Of a stretch of DNA of 64,000 nucleotides, positions 35,439-44,172 are shown piece after piece. The position numbers and the translations under genes are program-made. The notes beneath the pieces are model-generated. The model had not been told where the DNA came from and did not search any database. It was given only the letters and a program-made list of their open reading frames with translations. The stretch's first letter is position 1, and each line of letters opens with the position of its first letter. Source of the DNA: Nitratireductor thuwali (GTDB taxonomy: Bacteria > Pseudomonadota > Alphaproteobacteria > Rhizobiales > Rhizobiaceae); the NCBI RefSeq assembly GCF_036621415.1, contig NZ_CP030941.1, forward strand, positions 2,602,001 through 2,666,000, written 5' to 3'.

Positions 35439-36433
35439 GCGACACCACCGCCCGCGCCATCCCCGACCGGCTTGAAAGCCGCTGGACGACATGGCTCAAG
35501 AGCTGGGAGATGCTGCTTGTCGGCGTGGTCGTCTTCGTTTTCGCGGTGAACGCATACGCCTCGCCCTATTTCCTGAACGCATGGAACCTTTCAGACGCCA
35601 CTTTCAACTTCACCGAAAAGGCGATGATTGCCATGGCCATGGCGCTTCTGATCATTGCCGGCGAGATCGACCTGTCGGTGGCCGCCATCATCGCCCTTGC
35701 CTCGACCCTGATGGGGCTGGCGCTGCAATACGGCGCCGGCACGCCGGAGCTGGTCATGATCGGTCTTGGCGTCGGGCTTCTGTGCGGCGCGTTCAACGGG
35801 CTTCTGGTCACCGGCCTCGGCCTGCCTTCCATCGTGGTCACCATCGGCACGATGAGCCTGTTTCGCGGCATCGCCTATATCATCCTCGGCGACAAGGCCT
35901 TCACCGGATATCCGGCCGATTTCGCCTTCTTCGGCCAGGGTTATGTGTGGTGGGTGGTCTCCTTCGAGCTGGTGCTGTTCCTGTTCATCGCCCTGATCTT
36001 CGGCGTCCTGCTGCATGCTACCTATTTCGGCCGCATGGTCTACGCCATCGGCAATAACGCCACGGGGGCGCTGTTTTCGGGCATCCGCGTGGCGCGGGTG
36101 AAGTTCATCCTGTTCCTGCTCACCGGGCTGATGTCGGGCGTGGCCGCCGTCTGCCTCACCTCGCGCCTCGGCTCGACGCGGCCATCCATCGCCTTTGCCT
36201 GGGAACTGGAGGTGGTCACCATGGTGGTGCTCGGCGGCGTCAGCATATTGGGCGGTTCGGGCAGCATTCCTGGCGTCGTGCTTGCGGCCCTCATCATGGG
36301 GCTCGTCACCTTCGGCTTCGGGCTCGCCAATGTACCCGGCATCGTGATGTCGATTTTCATCGGCATGCTTTTGATAGGCGTCATCGCCGCGCCGATCGTC
36401 TGGCGCCGCCTGCGCGGGGAGAGCGTTGGCTGA
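35435..36433 (+). CDS. rhaQ: Rhamnose ABC importer, permease 2
   Basis: A 332-residue permease homologous to RhaP: AMAMALLIIAGEIDLSVAAIIALASTLMGLAL, GAFNGLLVTGLGLPSIVVTIGTMSLFRGIAYIILGD, GRMVYAIGNNATGALFSGIRVARVKFILFLLTGLMSGVAA and VVTMVVLGGVSILGGSGSIPGVVLAALIMGLV. The start ATG 35435 overlaps the rhaP stop; the frame is open farther upstream but out of register with any family similarity. It ends overlapping rhaK by eight bases. In R. leguminosarum a mutarotase gene rhaU comes next; here it is absent. Confidence 0.94.
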   Translation: MSDTTARAIPDRLESRWTTWLKSWEMLLVGVVVFVFAVNAYASPYFLNAWNLSDATFNFTEKAMIAMAMALLIIAGEIDLSVAAIIALASTLMGLALQYGAGTPELVMIGLGVGLLCGAFNGLLVTGLGLPSIVVTIGTMSLFRGIAYIILGDKAFTGYPADFAFFGQGYVWWVVSFELVLFLFIALIFGVLLHATYFGRMVYAIGNNATGALFSGIRVARVKFILFLLTGLMSGVAAVCLTSRLGSTRPSIAFAWELEVVTMVVLGGVSILGGSGSIPGVVLAALIMGLVTFGFGLANVPGIVMSIFIGMLLIGVIAAPIVWRRLRGESVG

Positions 36434-37853
36434 TGAAGCTCAAACACGCCAACTCATGACCGGCCGGCCGCGCCATATCGCCGTCATCGACATCGGCAAG
36501 ACCAATGCCAAGCTGGCGCTTGTCGATCTGGCGTCTCCCCGGGAAATCGACCACAGGCGCATGCCCAACGCCGTGCAGACCGACGGCCCATATCCGCATC
36601 ACGATGTCGACCGCCTGTGGCGCTTCATCCTCGACGGGTTGGCTGAACTTCGGCAGCGGCACCCCGTCGACGCGCTTACCGTCACCACCCACGGCGCGAC
36701 GGCGGCCCTTCTGGACAGCAAGGGTGGCTTGGCCCTCCCGGTACTCGACTACGAGCATGACGGCCCCGACACTCTCGCCTCCGACTATGACGCGGTACGG
36801 CCCGATTTCTCCGAAAGCGGCTCGCCGCGCCTTCCCGCCGGCCTCAATCTCGGCGCCCAATTCTTCTGGCAGTCGCGCGCCTTTCCTTCCGCCTTTGCCA
36901 ATGTCGCGGCGATCATGGCCTATCCACAATATTGGGCATGGCGGCTGACGGGGATAGCGGCCAACGAAGTAACCTCGCTCGGCTGCCATACCGATCTATG
37001 GAATCCCGCCGCTGGCGATTTCTCGTCTCTGGTTGACCGAATGAGCTGGCGGGCACTGATGGCGCCGGTCCGGCCGGCGCAGGATGCGCTCGGGCCGGTG
37101 CTGCCCGACATCGCCGGATATACCGGCCTTGAACCGACGACCCAGGTGCTGTGCGGCATCCACGATTCCAACGCATCGCTGCTGCCGCATCTCCTGTCGC
37201 GCCTCCCGCCCTTTTCTGTCGTCTCGACCGGCACCTGGGTGGTGGCAATGGCGGTGGGCGGCAGGCCGGCAGCCCTCGATCCGGAACGCGACACACTCAT
37301 CAATGTCAGCGCTTCCGGCGATCCGGTGCCCTCGGCACGGTTCATGGGCGGCCGTGAATATGCTGTGCTGACGGACGGGCTCGAACAAGGCTGGACGGAG
37401 GACGACGTCGCGGCCGTCCTGTCGAAAGGCATCTTGCATCTGCCCTCGGTGCAGCAGGGAAGCGGCCCTTTCCCAAGAAGCCGGGCCGCATGGGTCTGCG
37501 ACGGCGAAATCGGTTCGGGCGAGCGGCAGGTGGCGTCGTCGTTCTATCTGGCTATGATGACGGCGGTTTGCCTGGATCTGGTCGGGGCCGACGGCGTGAC
37601 CGTCACCGAAGGGCCGTTCGCTACTAACGATCTCTTCCTGCGCATGCTGTCGGCAGCCACCGGTCGAGGTGTCGTTGCCGACGCGGGCAGCGCGACGGGC
37701 ACGAGCATCGGCGCAACACTGCTTGCAGACTATTCCGGTATGAGATCGAGCAACGATCGCAAGATCATCGAATATCCCGGTTCTCACTGGAATAGCTATG
37801 CCCGCCGCTGGCTGGCTGAGATTAAGGCTCGCGGGCTCGCCGATAGGCCGTGA
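36426..37853 (+). CDS. rhaK: L-rhamnulokinase, FGGY family
   Basis: A 475-residue sugar kinase that phosphorylates L-rhamnulose to L-rhamnulose-1-phosphate. The actin-fold phosphate-1 motif IAVIDIGKTNAKLALVD, a TTHGATAALLD segment, the catalytic-site region TQVLCGIHDSNASLLPHL (aspartate), VVSTGTWVVAM (phosphate-2/adenosine region) and a glycine-rich C-terminal TEGPFATNDLFLRML are visible. TTG 36426 is favoured because GGGGAGA stands just upstream and it overlaps rhaQ; ATG 36456 (MTGRPRHIAV) is the alternative. It is the last gene of the rhaRSTPQK transcript. In R. leguminosarum RhaK is also needed for transporter activity, which would fit the tight coupling here. Confidence 0.92.
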   Translation: MADEAQTRQLMTGRPRHIAVIDIGKTNAKLALVDLASPREIDHRRMPNAVQTDGPYPHHDVDRLWRFILDGLAELRQRHPVDALTVTTHGATAALLDSKGGLALPVLDYEHDGPDTLASDYDAVRPDFSESGSPRLPAGLNLGAQFFWQSRAFPSAFANVAAIMAYPQYWAWRLTGIAANEVTSLGCHTDLWNPAAGDFSSLVDRMSWRALMAPVRPAQDALGPVLPDIAGYTGLEPTTQVLCGIHDSNASLLPHLLSRLPPFSVVSTGTWVVAMAVGGRPAALDPERDTLINVSASGDPVPSARFMGGREYAVLTDGLEQGWTEDDVAAVLSKGILHLPSVQQGSGPFPRSRAAWVCDGEIGSGERQVASSFYLAMMTAVCLDLVGADGVTVTEGPFATNDLFLRMLSAATGRGVVADAGSATGTSIGATLLADYSGMRSSNDRKIIEYPGSHWNSYARRWLAEIKARGLADRP

Positions 37854-37924
37854 GGCTCGGCCTTTGACGACAGATCACGGTCGGAGGCAGCACGGCGCCG
37901 CATCGGCTTCGCCTTTCGCCTCGC

Positions 37925-38776
37925 CTACCTTTCCTGGCGCTCTTCATCGCCCAGGGAATTGAGATAGGCCGCGATGTCCCGCGCATGGCTTGCAGTAACG
38001 CCGAGGTCGGGCATCGCGGTCAACGGATCGACGCCCTGAGGATCGCGGATCCAGCGCACGAGGTTTTCGCGGCTGTTCGGCAGGACCCCCGCAATGTACT
38101 TGCGCGCGCTCATGCGCCTCAAGGGCGGTCCCACCCATGCATCCGGTCCGGTTACCCCCTCGATTGTATGGCAGGAAATGCAGCCATATTGGCGTAGTGC
38201 AACCTTGCCCCTGGCCGCATCGCCGGAATCCTCATCCGGCTCCTCCGCTTCGCCTACCGCCGATTGGGGGGGTTCGATGCCAGCCAACTCGTAGTACTGG
38301 ACGGGAGACAGGTACGGCACGTTGATCGCAAAGGCGACAATGTCCCAGATCTGCCCGTCCGTCAGCTTCAGGTCCCAGCCCGGCATTCCGGTCATCTTCA
38401 GCCCGTGTTTGACGATCCAGAAGATCTCTTCAGGGCTGAGTTCCCGCCCCGCCTGCACGATGGGCGGCGGAACAGGCGTCATGCCCAGGGCAAACTGCGC
38501 CGGCGCGACGCCGGGAGCCCCGTGACACTGGACGCAATGCTCCCGGTAGCGCCGCATGCCCGAGCGGAACCGTTCCTCGCCCGAAAGGTCGGGCGCTTCG
38601 ATATGGTTGGCGCGCACCGCGACCGAACGCGACAGGGCCGTCTGCAGCAACCAGTAGACGGGAGGCGTGTGCTGCCGCGTCGCGGCCACATCGTAGATGC
38701 CGGAGTAGACGTACCCCACGGCTGCACCCAGCCCGACAATCCCGGCCACCAAAATGACGGAAAGCGCCCTCACCAT
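37925..38776 (-). CDS. Membrane-anchored di-haem cytochrome c of the caa3 operon
   Basis: A 283-residue protein with one N-terminal membrane anchor (residues 4-26) and two c-type haem sites, C81-VQC-H85 and C199-ISC-H203. The first domain has downstream methionines around LKMTGMPGWD; the second ends AGVLPNSRENLVRWIRDPQGVDPLTAMPDLGV, the same module found in the neighbouring short cytochrome and at the end of CtaC. It is the last gene of the oxidase operon and its start overlaps the previous stop by seven bases. It probably carries electrons to the caa3 oxidase in the periplasm. Confidence 0.85.
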   Translation of the reverse strand: MVRALSVILVAGIVGLGAAVGYVYSGIYDVAATRQHTPPVYWLLQTALSRSVAVRANHIEAPDLSGEERFRSGMRRYREHCVQCHGAPGVAPAQFALGMTPVPPPIVQAGRELSPEEIFWIVKHGLKMTGMPGWDLKLTDGQIWDIVAFAINVPYLSPVQYYELAGIEPPQSAVGEAEEPDEDSGDAARGKVALRQYGCISCHTIEGVTGPDAWVGPPLRRMSARKYIAGVLPNSRENLVRWIRDPQGVDPLTAMPDLGVTASHARDIAAYLNSLGDEERQER

Positions 38777-39144
38777 TCCCCGTCTCCCGTCCTCGCATAA
38801 AGGTATGCGGCGATATCTCGCGCTTCATCTTCCGCGACGCCCAGGTCCGGCATTGCCGTGCGGGGGTCGACCTCCTGAGGATGCCGGATCCAGCTTACGA
38901 GATCGTCGGTCGTGTTGGGAATGACGCCGGCGACGTAGACACGTCTGCCATAATTGTCCAGCGGCGGCCCCGCCGTGGCGTCGGCCCCCAAAATTCCGGG
39001 GATGGTGTGGCAGGTGCCGCAACCATAATTATCGATCGCCGTTGCGCCTGCCTCGGGATCGCCCGCTGTGACGCGGGGCGCGTCGCTGCAGCCGGAAGCG
39101 GAGAGAAGAGCGGTGAATCCGATGGCGAACCGTTTGGCTATCAC
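38770..39144 (-). CDS. Mono-haem cytochrome c lipoprotein of the caa3 operon
   Basis: A 124-residue protein. GTG 39144 is the start because it overlaps the CtaG-type gene stop (GTGA) and yields a lipoprotein signal (FTALLSASGC, lipid-attached C19). One haem site C42-GTC-H46 follows, then AGVIPNTTDDLVSWIRHPQEVDPRTAMPDLGVAEDEARDIAAYLY with the axial methionine in TAMPDLG. The domain is nearly a copy of the second domain of the next gene and of the CtaC tail, indicating local duplication. Likely an electron carrier tethered to the outer face of the inner membrane. Confidence 0.85.
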   Translation of the reverse strand: MIAKRFAIGFTALLSASGCSDAPRVTAGDPEAGATAIDNYGCGTCHTIPGILGADATAGPPLDNYGRRVYVAGVIPNTTDDLVSWIRHPQEVDPRTAMPDLGVAEDEARDIAAYLYARTGDGEW

Positions 39145-40067
39145 TTGCCGCCTCCCGCGCGATCCGGCACTGGTCCGCGGCGCTCCTGACCTATCCATCG
39201 CGCCCCCACTACGAGGCCGGCGATAAGGTGCGCAAGGCCGCCCGGCACCCACATGATGAGACCGCCGAGTTGCTGGTCCTCCAGCGGCGTCAGGCCCCAA
39301 TGCGCGGCGGTCTCGAGGTAAGGCGAATACCAGGCGCTCGAAGCGAAGGTGAGCAAGGCGCCGAGAAGGGAGGAATGGACGGCGGTGGTGAAGTTGGCGA
39401 CGAGCGCGATGCCGTCGTTGGACCGCCCGTGGCCGGCATCGAGAAACGCCCACCAGAACAGGAGGGCCGCACCAAAGAAGGTGGCGTGTTGCAAGGCGTG
39501 GACGTCATTCCTCACCGTTGCCGCCTCGAAGAGGACGGGCGCGTGCCAAGCCCACAGCACCGTCGCGTAGATGGTCCAGGCTCCCAGAGGATGAGTCAGG
39601 GGACGCCAGATCGCGAGCCATGGCGAGCTCGAGAAAAAGCGGCCGGTCCGGCGACGACCGTTCGGAGAGAACGCCCACAAAAACACTGCGGCGGGCCGCC
39701 CGAGCACGATCAGCGGCGCCGAGACGAGCATTAGGATCTCGTGCTGCACCATGTGCGCTGAAAACAGCTCCTCGCCCCACTGGTCGAGCGGCGACAGGAG
39801 GGCCGCCGCTGCGCTCAGCCACCCGCCGGCAAAGGCTGCCGCCTGCCAGCGCCGGATACCCGCGCCGGCGCCGGCGCGCGCCCACAGGCGGCGCAGCCCC
39901 TGCGCATAGAAAATGGCCGCCAGGGCGAGTGCTGCGGCGGTAAAGGCGGCCCAGGCCAATGACCCGGCCCCGCTGGCAGGGCCGAATGTGTGCGCTGCCG
40001 CAGCGTCGGCGAACGCGGCCGACAAAAGGATCGTCGATAGGAATATCCGCGCTCGCCTTGCCATCAT
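39141..40067 (-). CDS. Caa3-type cytochrome c oxidase assembly protein, CtaG family
   Basis: A 308-residue membrane protein with a signal-like N-terminus and about seven helices. The histidine-rich features LFSAHMVQHEILMLVSAPLIVLGRP, WAWHAPVLFEAATVRNDVHALQHATFFGAALLFWWAF and MWVPGGLAHLIAGL match the Caa3_CtaG family associated with assembly of caa3 oxidases (distinct from the Cox11-type CtaG). ATG 40067 overlaps the previous stop by four bases. It is encoded in the operon between a small membrane protein and the lipoprotein cytochrome, consistent with copper insertion or assembly of the oxidase. Confidence 0.85.
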   Translation of the reverse strand: MMARRARIFLSTILLSAAFADAAAAHTFGPASGAGSLAWAAFTAAALALAAIFYAQGLRRLWARAGAGAGIRRWQAAAFAGGWLSAAAALLSPLDQWGEELFSAHMVQHEILMLVSAPLIVLGRPAAVFLWAFSPNGRRRTGRFFSSSPWLAIWRPLTHPLGAWTIYATVLWAWHAPVLFEAATVRNDVHALQHATFFGAALLFWWAFLDAGHGRSNDGIALVANFTTAVHSSLLGALLTFASSAWYSPYLETAAHWGLTPLEDQQLGGLIMWVPGGLAHLIAGLVVGARWIGQERRGPVPDRAGGGK

Positions 40068-40450
40068 GTTGCCCCCGCACAGGCATCCAGCATGAGAACC
40101 GGTATCGTCTCCACGAGAATGCCGGTGCCGGAAAGGGCGCAGATGAGGACGCCGACGGTTGCCACGAACCGGCCGCGAGAGGCCGCGACCGCGTGGTTGC
40201 CGGTGTCCCTCGCCTCCAACGTCGCTTGGCGTAGCCACCACGACACGTACCCGGCGGCGGCGACAACCGCCAGGGCCAGGAAGGTGGCCAGGTAGAAAGG
40301 CCATTTCGCGCCGGCGCCGCAGAGCAGGTGCGTCAGACCATAGCTCACGTTCTGGTGAGCGGCCCATGCGACCGGACCGAAGAGCCAGCCAGCCCACATC
40401 GCGAGAATGCCGGTCTTTGAGAGCGCAATTTTTTCGCTGCGATTTTGCAT
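40064..40450 (-). CDS. Small membrane protein of the caa3 operon
   Basis: A 128-residue protein with three hydrophobic stretches (about residues 14-45, 52-72 and 92-120). ALSKTGILAMWAGWLFGPVAWAAHQNVSYGLTHLLCG is the most distinctive region. I do not recognise a characterised family; its place between CoxIII and the CtaG-type gene suggests a role in oxidase assembly or as a small subunit, and similar proteins occur next to caa3 oxidases in other Proteobacteria. It overlaps the CtaG-type gene by four bases. Start ATG 40450. Confidence 0.7.
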   Translation of the reverse strand: MQNRSEKIALSKTGILAMWAGWLFGPVAWAAHQNVSYGLTHLLCGAGAKWPFYLATFLALAVVAAAGYVSWWLRQATLEARDTGNHAVAASRGRFVATVGVLICALSGTGILVETIPVLMLDACAGAT

Positions 40451-40465
40451 TTGCGTCTCCCTCCG

Positions 40466-41068
40466 TCACAGGACGCGCGGCGCCCAGCACAGCACGAGAT
40501 AGAGCGCCACCCAGATCCCGGCCACGAAGTACCAGTAGAGCGTATCGACCACGACGCCGAGCTGTCTTTCGGGCGTGAAGTATCCGATCCCCGCCAGCAC
40601 GGCGACGACCGCCGTGCCGATGATCGCGGAGACGACGTGGGTGAAATGGAAGCCCATCATCACCCACACGATCGAGCCGTAGGGGTGGCTGTCCCAGGTA
40701 AAGCCGAGCGTCCAGAGCTCAATGCTTCTGAAGACGAGCACCAGGCAGGCGAGCGCCACGCTGACACTGGTGCCGAGCGTGAGCACGAGCTTGTTGCCCC
40801 TGTTTATCCCCCAGCCGGCCCAGTACATCGTCCCGCTGCTGATCAGCAGGAGAGCGGCATTGGCCGTTGGCAGAAGCAGGCTGGGCGGCTCCACGCCGGG
40901 CGGGGGCCATGCACCGGCATCCATGCGCAGGTAGAAATAGCTCGCGATCAGCGAGGCCACCACGGTCGCCTCGATCGTGACGACTCCAAGGATGCCCCAC
41001 CAGAGCGGATGCGTCCGATGGGCGAAACGGGTGAGATGGCTTGCGTCGTAGCCGGCGCGGTTCTGCAT
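40466..41068 (-). CDS. ctaE: Cytochrome c oxidase subunit III
   Basis: A 200-residue five-helix CoxIII, the shorter form found in caa3/bo3-type oxidases. FAHRTHPLWWGILGVVTIEATVVASLIASYFYLRM includes the conserved glutamate of the lipid-binding helix; VMMGFHFTHVVSAIIGTAVVAVLAGIGYFTPER has the HxxHV motif, and VVDTLYWYFVAGIWVALYLVLCW ends the protein (DxxWyFVxxVW pattern). ATG 41068 lies three bases after the ctaD stop. The open frame upstream over the end of ctaD is a shadow. Confidence 0.92.
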   Translation of the reverse strand: MQNRAGYDASHLTRFAHRTHPLWWGILGVVTIEATVVASLIASYFYLRMDAGAWPPPGVEPPSLLLPTANAALLLISSGTMYWAGWGINRGNKLVLTLGTSVSVALACLVLVFRSIELWTLGFTWDSHPYGSIVWVMMGFHFTHVVSAIIGTAVVAVLAGIGYFTPERQLGVVVDTLYWYFVAGIWVALYLVLCWAPRVL

Positions 41069-41070
41069 CG

Positions 41071-42984
41071 CTAATCGTCCCTCCACGGCCGGCGCGGCCA
41101 GAACCACATGGTGAAGGTTGCCGCCGCTCCGAAGAAGCCGACGAGGAAGAAGCTCGGATGGTAGAGGATGCCGAGGAAGCCCGTCGAAGCGGCCACCGCC
41201 GAAATGAACGGCCAGATCGTCGGGCCGGGCATAACGGCTACAGCCTGCGGCTCGGCATCGAGCACCGATGTCACCAGCACTTCGCGCCGGTCGTCGCGCA
41301 GCCCCGTGACGACGGGCTGTGAGGCCTGGCCCCGCCGCTCCCACAGCGGATAGCGTCCGGAAACGATCGGAATATATTCATGGTTATAGTTTGGCGGCGG
41401 CGAGGGCGTGGCCCATTCGAGAGTCGGTGAACCCCACGGGTCGTCGCCTGCCGGCTCTCCCCGCCACAGGCTCCACACCGCGTTGAAAAGGCTGAGCAGG
41501 AATCCGCCCGCCAGAACGAGCGAGCCGAGGGTCGCCAACAGGTTCAAATCGCCCCAGCCCAATTCTCCGAGATAGGTGTAGATGCGCCGTGGCATGCCTT
41601 CGAGACCGAGCTGGTGCATGGGGAAGAAGGTGACGTTGAAGCCAATGAATGCCAGCCAAAAGCTGATCTTGCCGAGGCGCTCGTCCATCATCCGGCCGAA
41701 CATTTTCGGGTACCAGTAGTAGATGCCGCCGATCAGCGGAAAGACGGCGCCGCCGATCAGTACGTAGTGGAAATGCGCCACGAGGAAGAACGTATCGTGG
41801 ACCTGCAGGTCGAAGGGGATGACTGCCACCATGACGCCGGTTATGCCGCCGGCAACGAAGATGACAAAGAAGCCGAGCACATAAAGCAGCGGCGTCTCGA
41901 AGCGGACGCGCCCGCCCCACAGCGAGGCGATCCAGCAAAAGACCTGTATGCCTTGGGGAATGGCGATCATGGCGCTCGCCGCCATGAAGAAGGTCATGCC
42001 GAGCTGCGGCAGTCCTGTCGTGAACATGTGGTGCACCCAAAGCCCGAAGCCGACGAAGCCGGTGGCGACAAGCGAGAGCACCAGCGCTGTGTAGCCGAAG
42101 ATCGGCCGCTGCGTGAATACCGGAATGATGGTCGAGATAATGCCGAGAGCCGGCATCAGGATGATGTAGACTTCGGGGTGACCGAAGAACCAGAAGAGAT
42201 GTTGCCAGAGCAGCGGCTGGCCGCCCGTTTCCGGCGTAAAGAAATGTGTTCCCACCTGCCGGTCGAGGACCAGCATGCTGCTGGAGGCGATGACGGCCGG
42301 CATGGCGAAGACGATCATGAAGGCGGTCACCAATGCCGCCCAGACGAAGAGCGGCATGCGGGCGAGCGTCATGCCCGGCGCGCGCAGTTTCAGGATCGTA
42401 ACGATGATTTCTACGGCTGCCGTCAGCGCGGAAACCTCGATGAAGGTGATCATCGTCGTCCAGATGCCGACGCCGAGGCCCGGCGAATATTCCTTGCCTG
42501 CCAGCGGCACGTAGTTGAACCAGCCAGCCGACGGCGCGAATCCCAGCAAGAGAGAACCGAAAAATACGGTCCCGCCAATCAGATAGACGTAGTAGCCGAA
42601 GGCGTTCAGCCGCGGGAACGCCATGTCCCGCGCCCCGACCATCATAGGAACGACATAGATGGCGATGCCTTCCATGACGGGGATTGCGAAAAGGAACATC
42701 ATGGCTGTGCCATGCACGGTGAAGAACTGGTTGTAGAGGTCGGGCGAAAGAAAATCGTTTTCGGGGCTCATGAGCTGGATGCGCATCAGCACCCCCAGCG
42801 CCCCGGCCAGGAAGAAGAAGACGAACGCCGTAAGCACGAATCTGCGGCCGATCACCCGTTGGTTGACCGGCATGAACCAGCCGATGAACCCTTTGGGTGA
42901 TTGCCAGGTGGCGCCCAGGCGCTCCACCTCCTCGGGCGTCCGCGCAACGATCGGCTCCTGGCCGCTGTTCGAAGTGACGCTCAT
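41071..42984 (-). CDS. ctaD: Cytochrome c oxidase subunit I with C-terminal extension
   Basis: A 637-residue haem-copper oxidase core subunit of the A1 type. Haem a ligands H91 and H406, haem a3 ligand H404 (DTFFLVAHFHYVLIGG), CuB ligands H269, H318 and H319, the H269-Y273 pair and proton-channel glutamate E271 (FGHPEVY), and D120 in GARDMAFPRLN are all seen. It reduces oxygen to water while pumping protons. After residue about 540 there is an additional region with a membrane segment pair (PTIWPFISAVAASTGFLGILYHPSFFLVGFFGAAATF), longer than ordinary CtaD and typical of caa3 subunit I forms. Its start overlaps ctaC by four bases. Confidence 0.95.
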   Translation of the reverse strand: MSVTSNSGQEPIVARTPEEVERLGATWQSPKGFIGWFMPVNQRVIGRRFVLTAFVFFFLAGALGVLMRIQLMSPENDFLSPDLYNQFFTVHGTAMMFLFAIPVMEGIAIYVVPMMVGARDMAFPRLNAFGYYVYLIGGTVFFGSLLLGFAPSAGWFNYVPLAGKEYSPGLGVGIWTTMITFIEVSALTAAVEIIVTILKLRAPGMTLARMPLFVWAALVTAFMIVFAMPAVIASSSMLVLDRQVGTHFFTPETGGQPLLWQHLFWFFGHPEVYIILMPALGIISTIIPVFTQRPIFGYTALVLSLVATGFVGFGLWVHHMFTTGLPQLGMTFFMAASAMIAIPQGIQVFCWIASLWGGRVRFETPLLYVLGFFVIFVAGGITGVMVAVIPFDLQVHDTFFLVAHFHYVLIGGAVFPLIGGIYYWYPKMFGRMMDERLGKISFWLAFIGFNVTFFPMHQLGLEGMPRRIYTYLGELGWGDLNLLATLGSLVLAGGFLLSLFNAVWSLWRGEPAGDDPWGSPTLEWATPSPPPNYNHEYIPIVSGRYPLWERRGQASQPVVTGLRDDRREVLVTSVLDAEPQAVAVMPGPTIWPFISAVAASTGFLGILYHPSFFLVGFFGAAATFTMWFWPRRPWRDD

Positions 42985-44018
42985 TCAAGGCTCCCGAGGA
43001 AGGCGAGAAGCGCCTGGAGATCACCAGGCTCCATGACCGTCGAGGGCATCTGGTTGCCCGGCTTGACGTGCTGCGGATCGGTGATCCAGCCGCCCAGATG
43101 TCCCTTGGTGTTGGGAATTGTGGCAGCGGCCAGCGTCCGTCGACTAGCAAGATGCGTGAGGTCCGGCCCGATCTCGCCAGCTGCCGACAGGCCGCGGACC
43201 GCGTGGCAGCCGACGCATCCCTGTTCGAGGAAAACCTGCTGGCCCCGCTCCTCCTGGCTGCTCTGGGGATCGTTGGCGGGCTCGGCCTGTCGCGAAAGCC
43301 ACTGCTCGAACTCTTCCGGCGGATCGGCGACCACGAGGAAGCTCATCAGCGCATGCTGCTGGCCGCAATATTCGGAGCACTGGCCGCGATAGACGCCGGC
43401 CCTTTCCGCCTCGATCCAGCTTTCGTTCACCTGACCGGGAATGAGGTCGGTCTTGCCCTGAAGTTGCGGTACCCAGAAGCTGTGGATCACGTTCTCGGAG
43501 ATCAGGCGCAGGCGAACCGGCTGACCGACCGGAACGTGCATCTCGTTAGCCGTCGTCGCAATCAGATCGCCGTTCTCGTCCAAGTAGCGCAGTTCCCACC
43601 ACCAAAGCCTGCCGATGACCTCCACGATCGGGCCGCTGTCGGGCCGGTCGCCGATTTCCCGGCCCATCGAAACGCCCACGACGATCATGGCCAGAATCAC
43701 GACCATTGGTGTGGCCACGCCGCCGGCGAGCACCAGAAGGAAACTGCCGCGTGCCGATAATGGCCGCTCAACAGGCCCCCTGCCGCGTCTCAGGGCGATG
43801 AACAAGGCCAGCAGAACCGCAACGAGAATGGCCGTGCCGACGATGAGCATCCCCCACCACAGATTGGCGATGAGGGCGGCGCTACGGCTGGCCGGATCGA
43901 GGCTGCTTTGAACCTGGGAACAGCCTTGGAGAAGCACGACGCTCAAGGCAAGCAGGACCGCTAGCCTCGAACTTCCCTTGGAATTGTCATGTTGTCGAGT
44001 GTTTCGGCAAGCCCGCAT
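42981..44018 (-). CDS. ctaC: Cytochrome c oxidase subunit II fused to cytochrome c (caa3 type)
   Basis: A 345-residue subunit. It begins with a lipoprotein-like signal (VVLLQGC, C33) and two membrane helices, then the CuA domain with ligands H179, C214, E216, C218, H222 and M225 (GQCSEYCGQQHALM). A fused cytochrome c domain follows with C268-VGC-H272 and NQMPSTVM as axial methionine region, which makes this a caa3 oxidase. It accepts electrons directly through the tethered haem. It is the promoter-proximal gene of the seven-gene oxidase operon; ATG 44018 is the only reasonable start. Confidence 0.95.
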   Translation of the reverse strand: MRACRNTRQHDNSKGSSRLAVLLALSVVLLQGCSQVQSSLDPASRSAALIANLWWGMLIVGTAILVAVLLALFIALRRGRGPVERPLSARGSFLLVLAGGVATPMVVILAMIVVGVSMGREIGDRPDSGPIVEVIGRLWWWELRYLDENGDLIATTANEMHVPVGQPVRLRLISENVIHSFWVPQLQGKTDLIPGQVNESWIEAERAGVYRGQCSEYCGQQHALMSFLVVADPPEEFEQWLSRQAEPANDPQSSQEERGQQVFLEQGCVGCHAVRGLSAAGEIGPDLTHLASRRTLAAATIPNTKGHLGGWITDPQHVKPGNQMPSTVMEPGDLQALLAFLGSLE

Positions 44019-44172
44019 TATATCCGCCGGTGCGTTTCAAATGGAGCGCACTTAGGTCGAGAAGAGTCTCTGGCCCGGCACAGCCACCGGGAGCGCCCCT
44101 CGATGCAACCAGCGGTGCTGAAGATTGTTCCCGCACCGTCGGAACACGGCGGCTGTCCCGGTGAACCGGTAT

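Noticed and set aside
20922..37853. Transport loci as a recent genomic island
   Set aside because: No integrase, transposase, tRNA end or direct-repeat junction was seen, and codon use looks like the neighbours; the rhamnose locus is usual for Rhizobiales.
41614..42900. A 428-codon plus-strand open frame opposite ctaD
   Set aside because: Antisense shadow of a highly conserved oxidase subunit; its polar His/Glu/Asp-rich composition mirrors the hydrophobic codons of ctaD.
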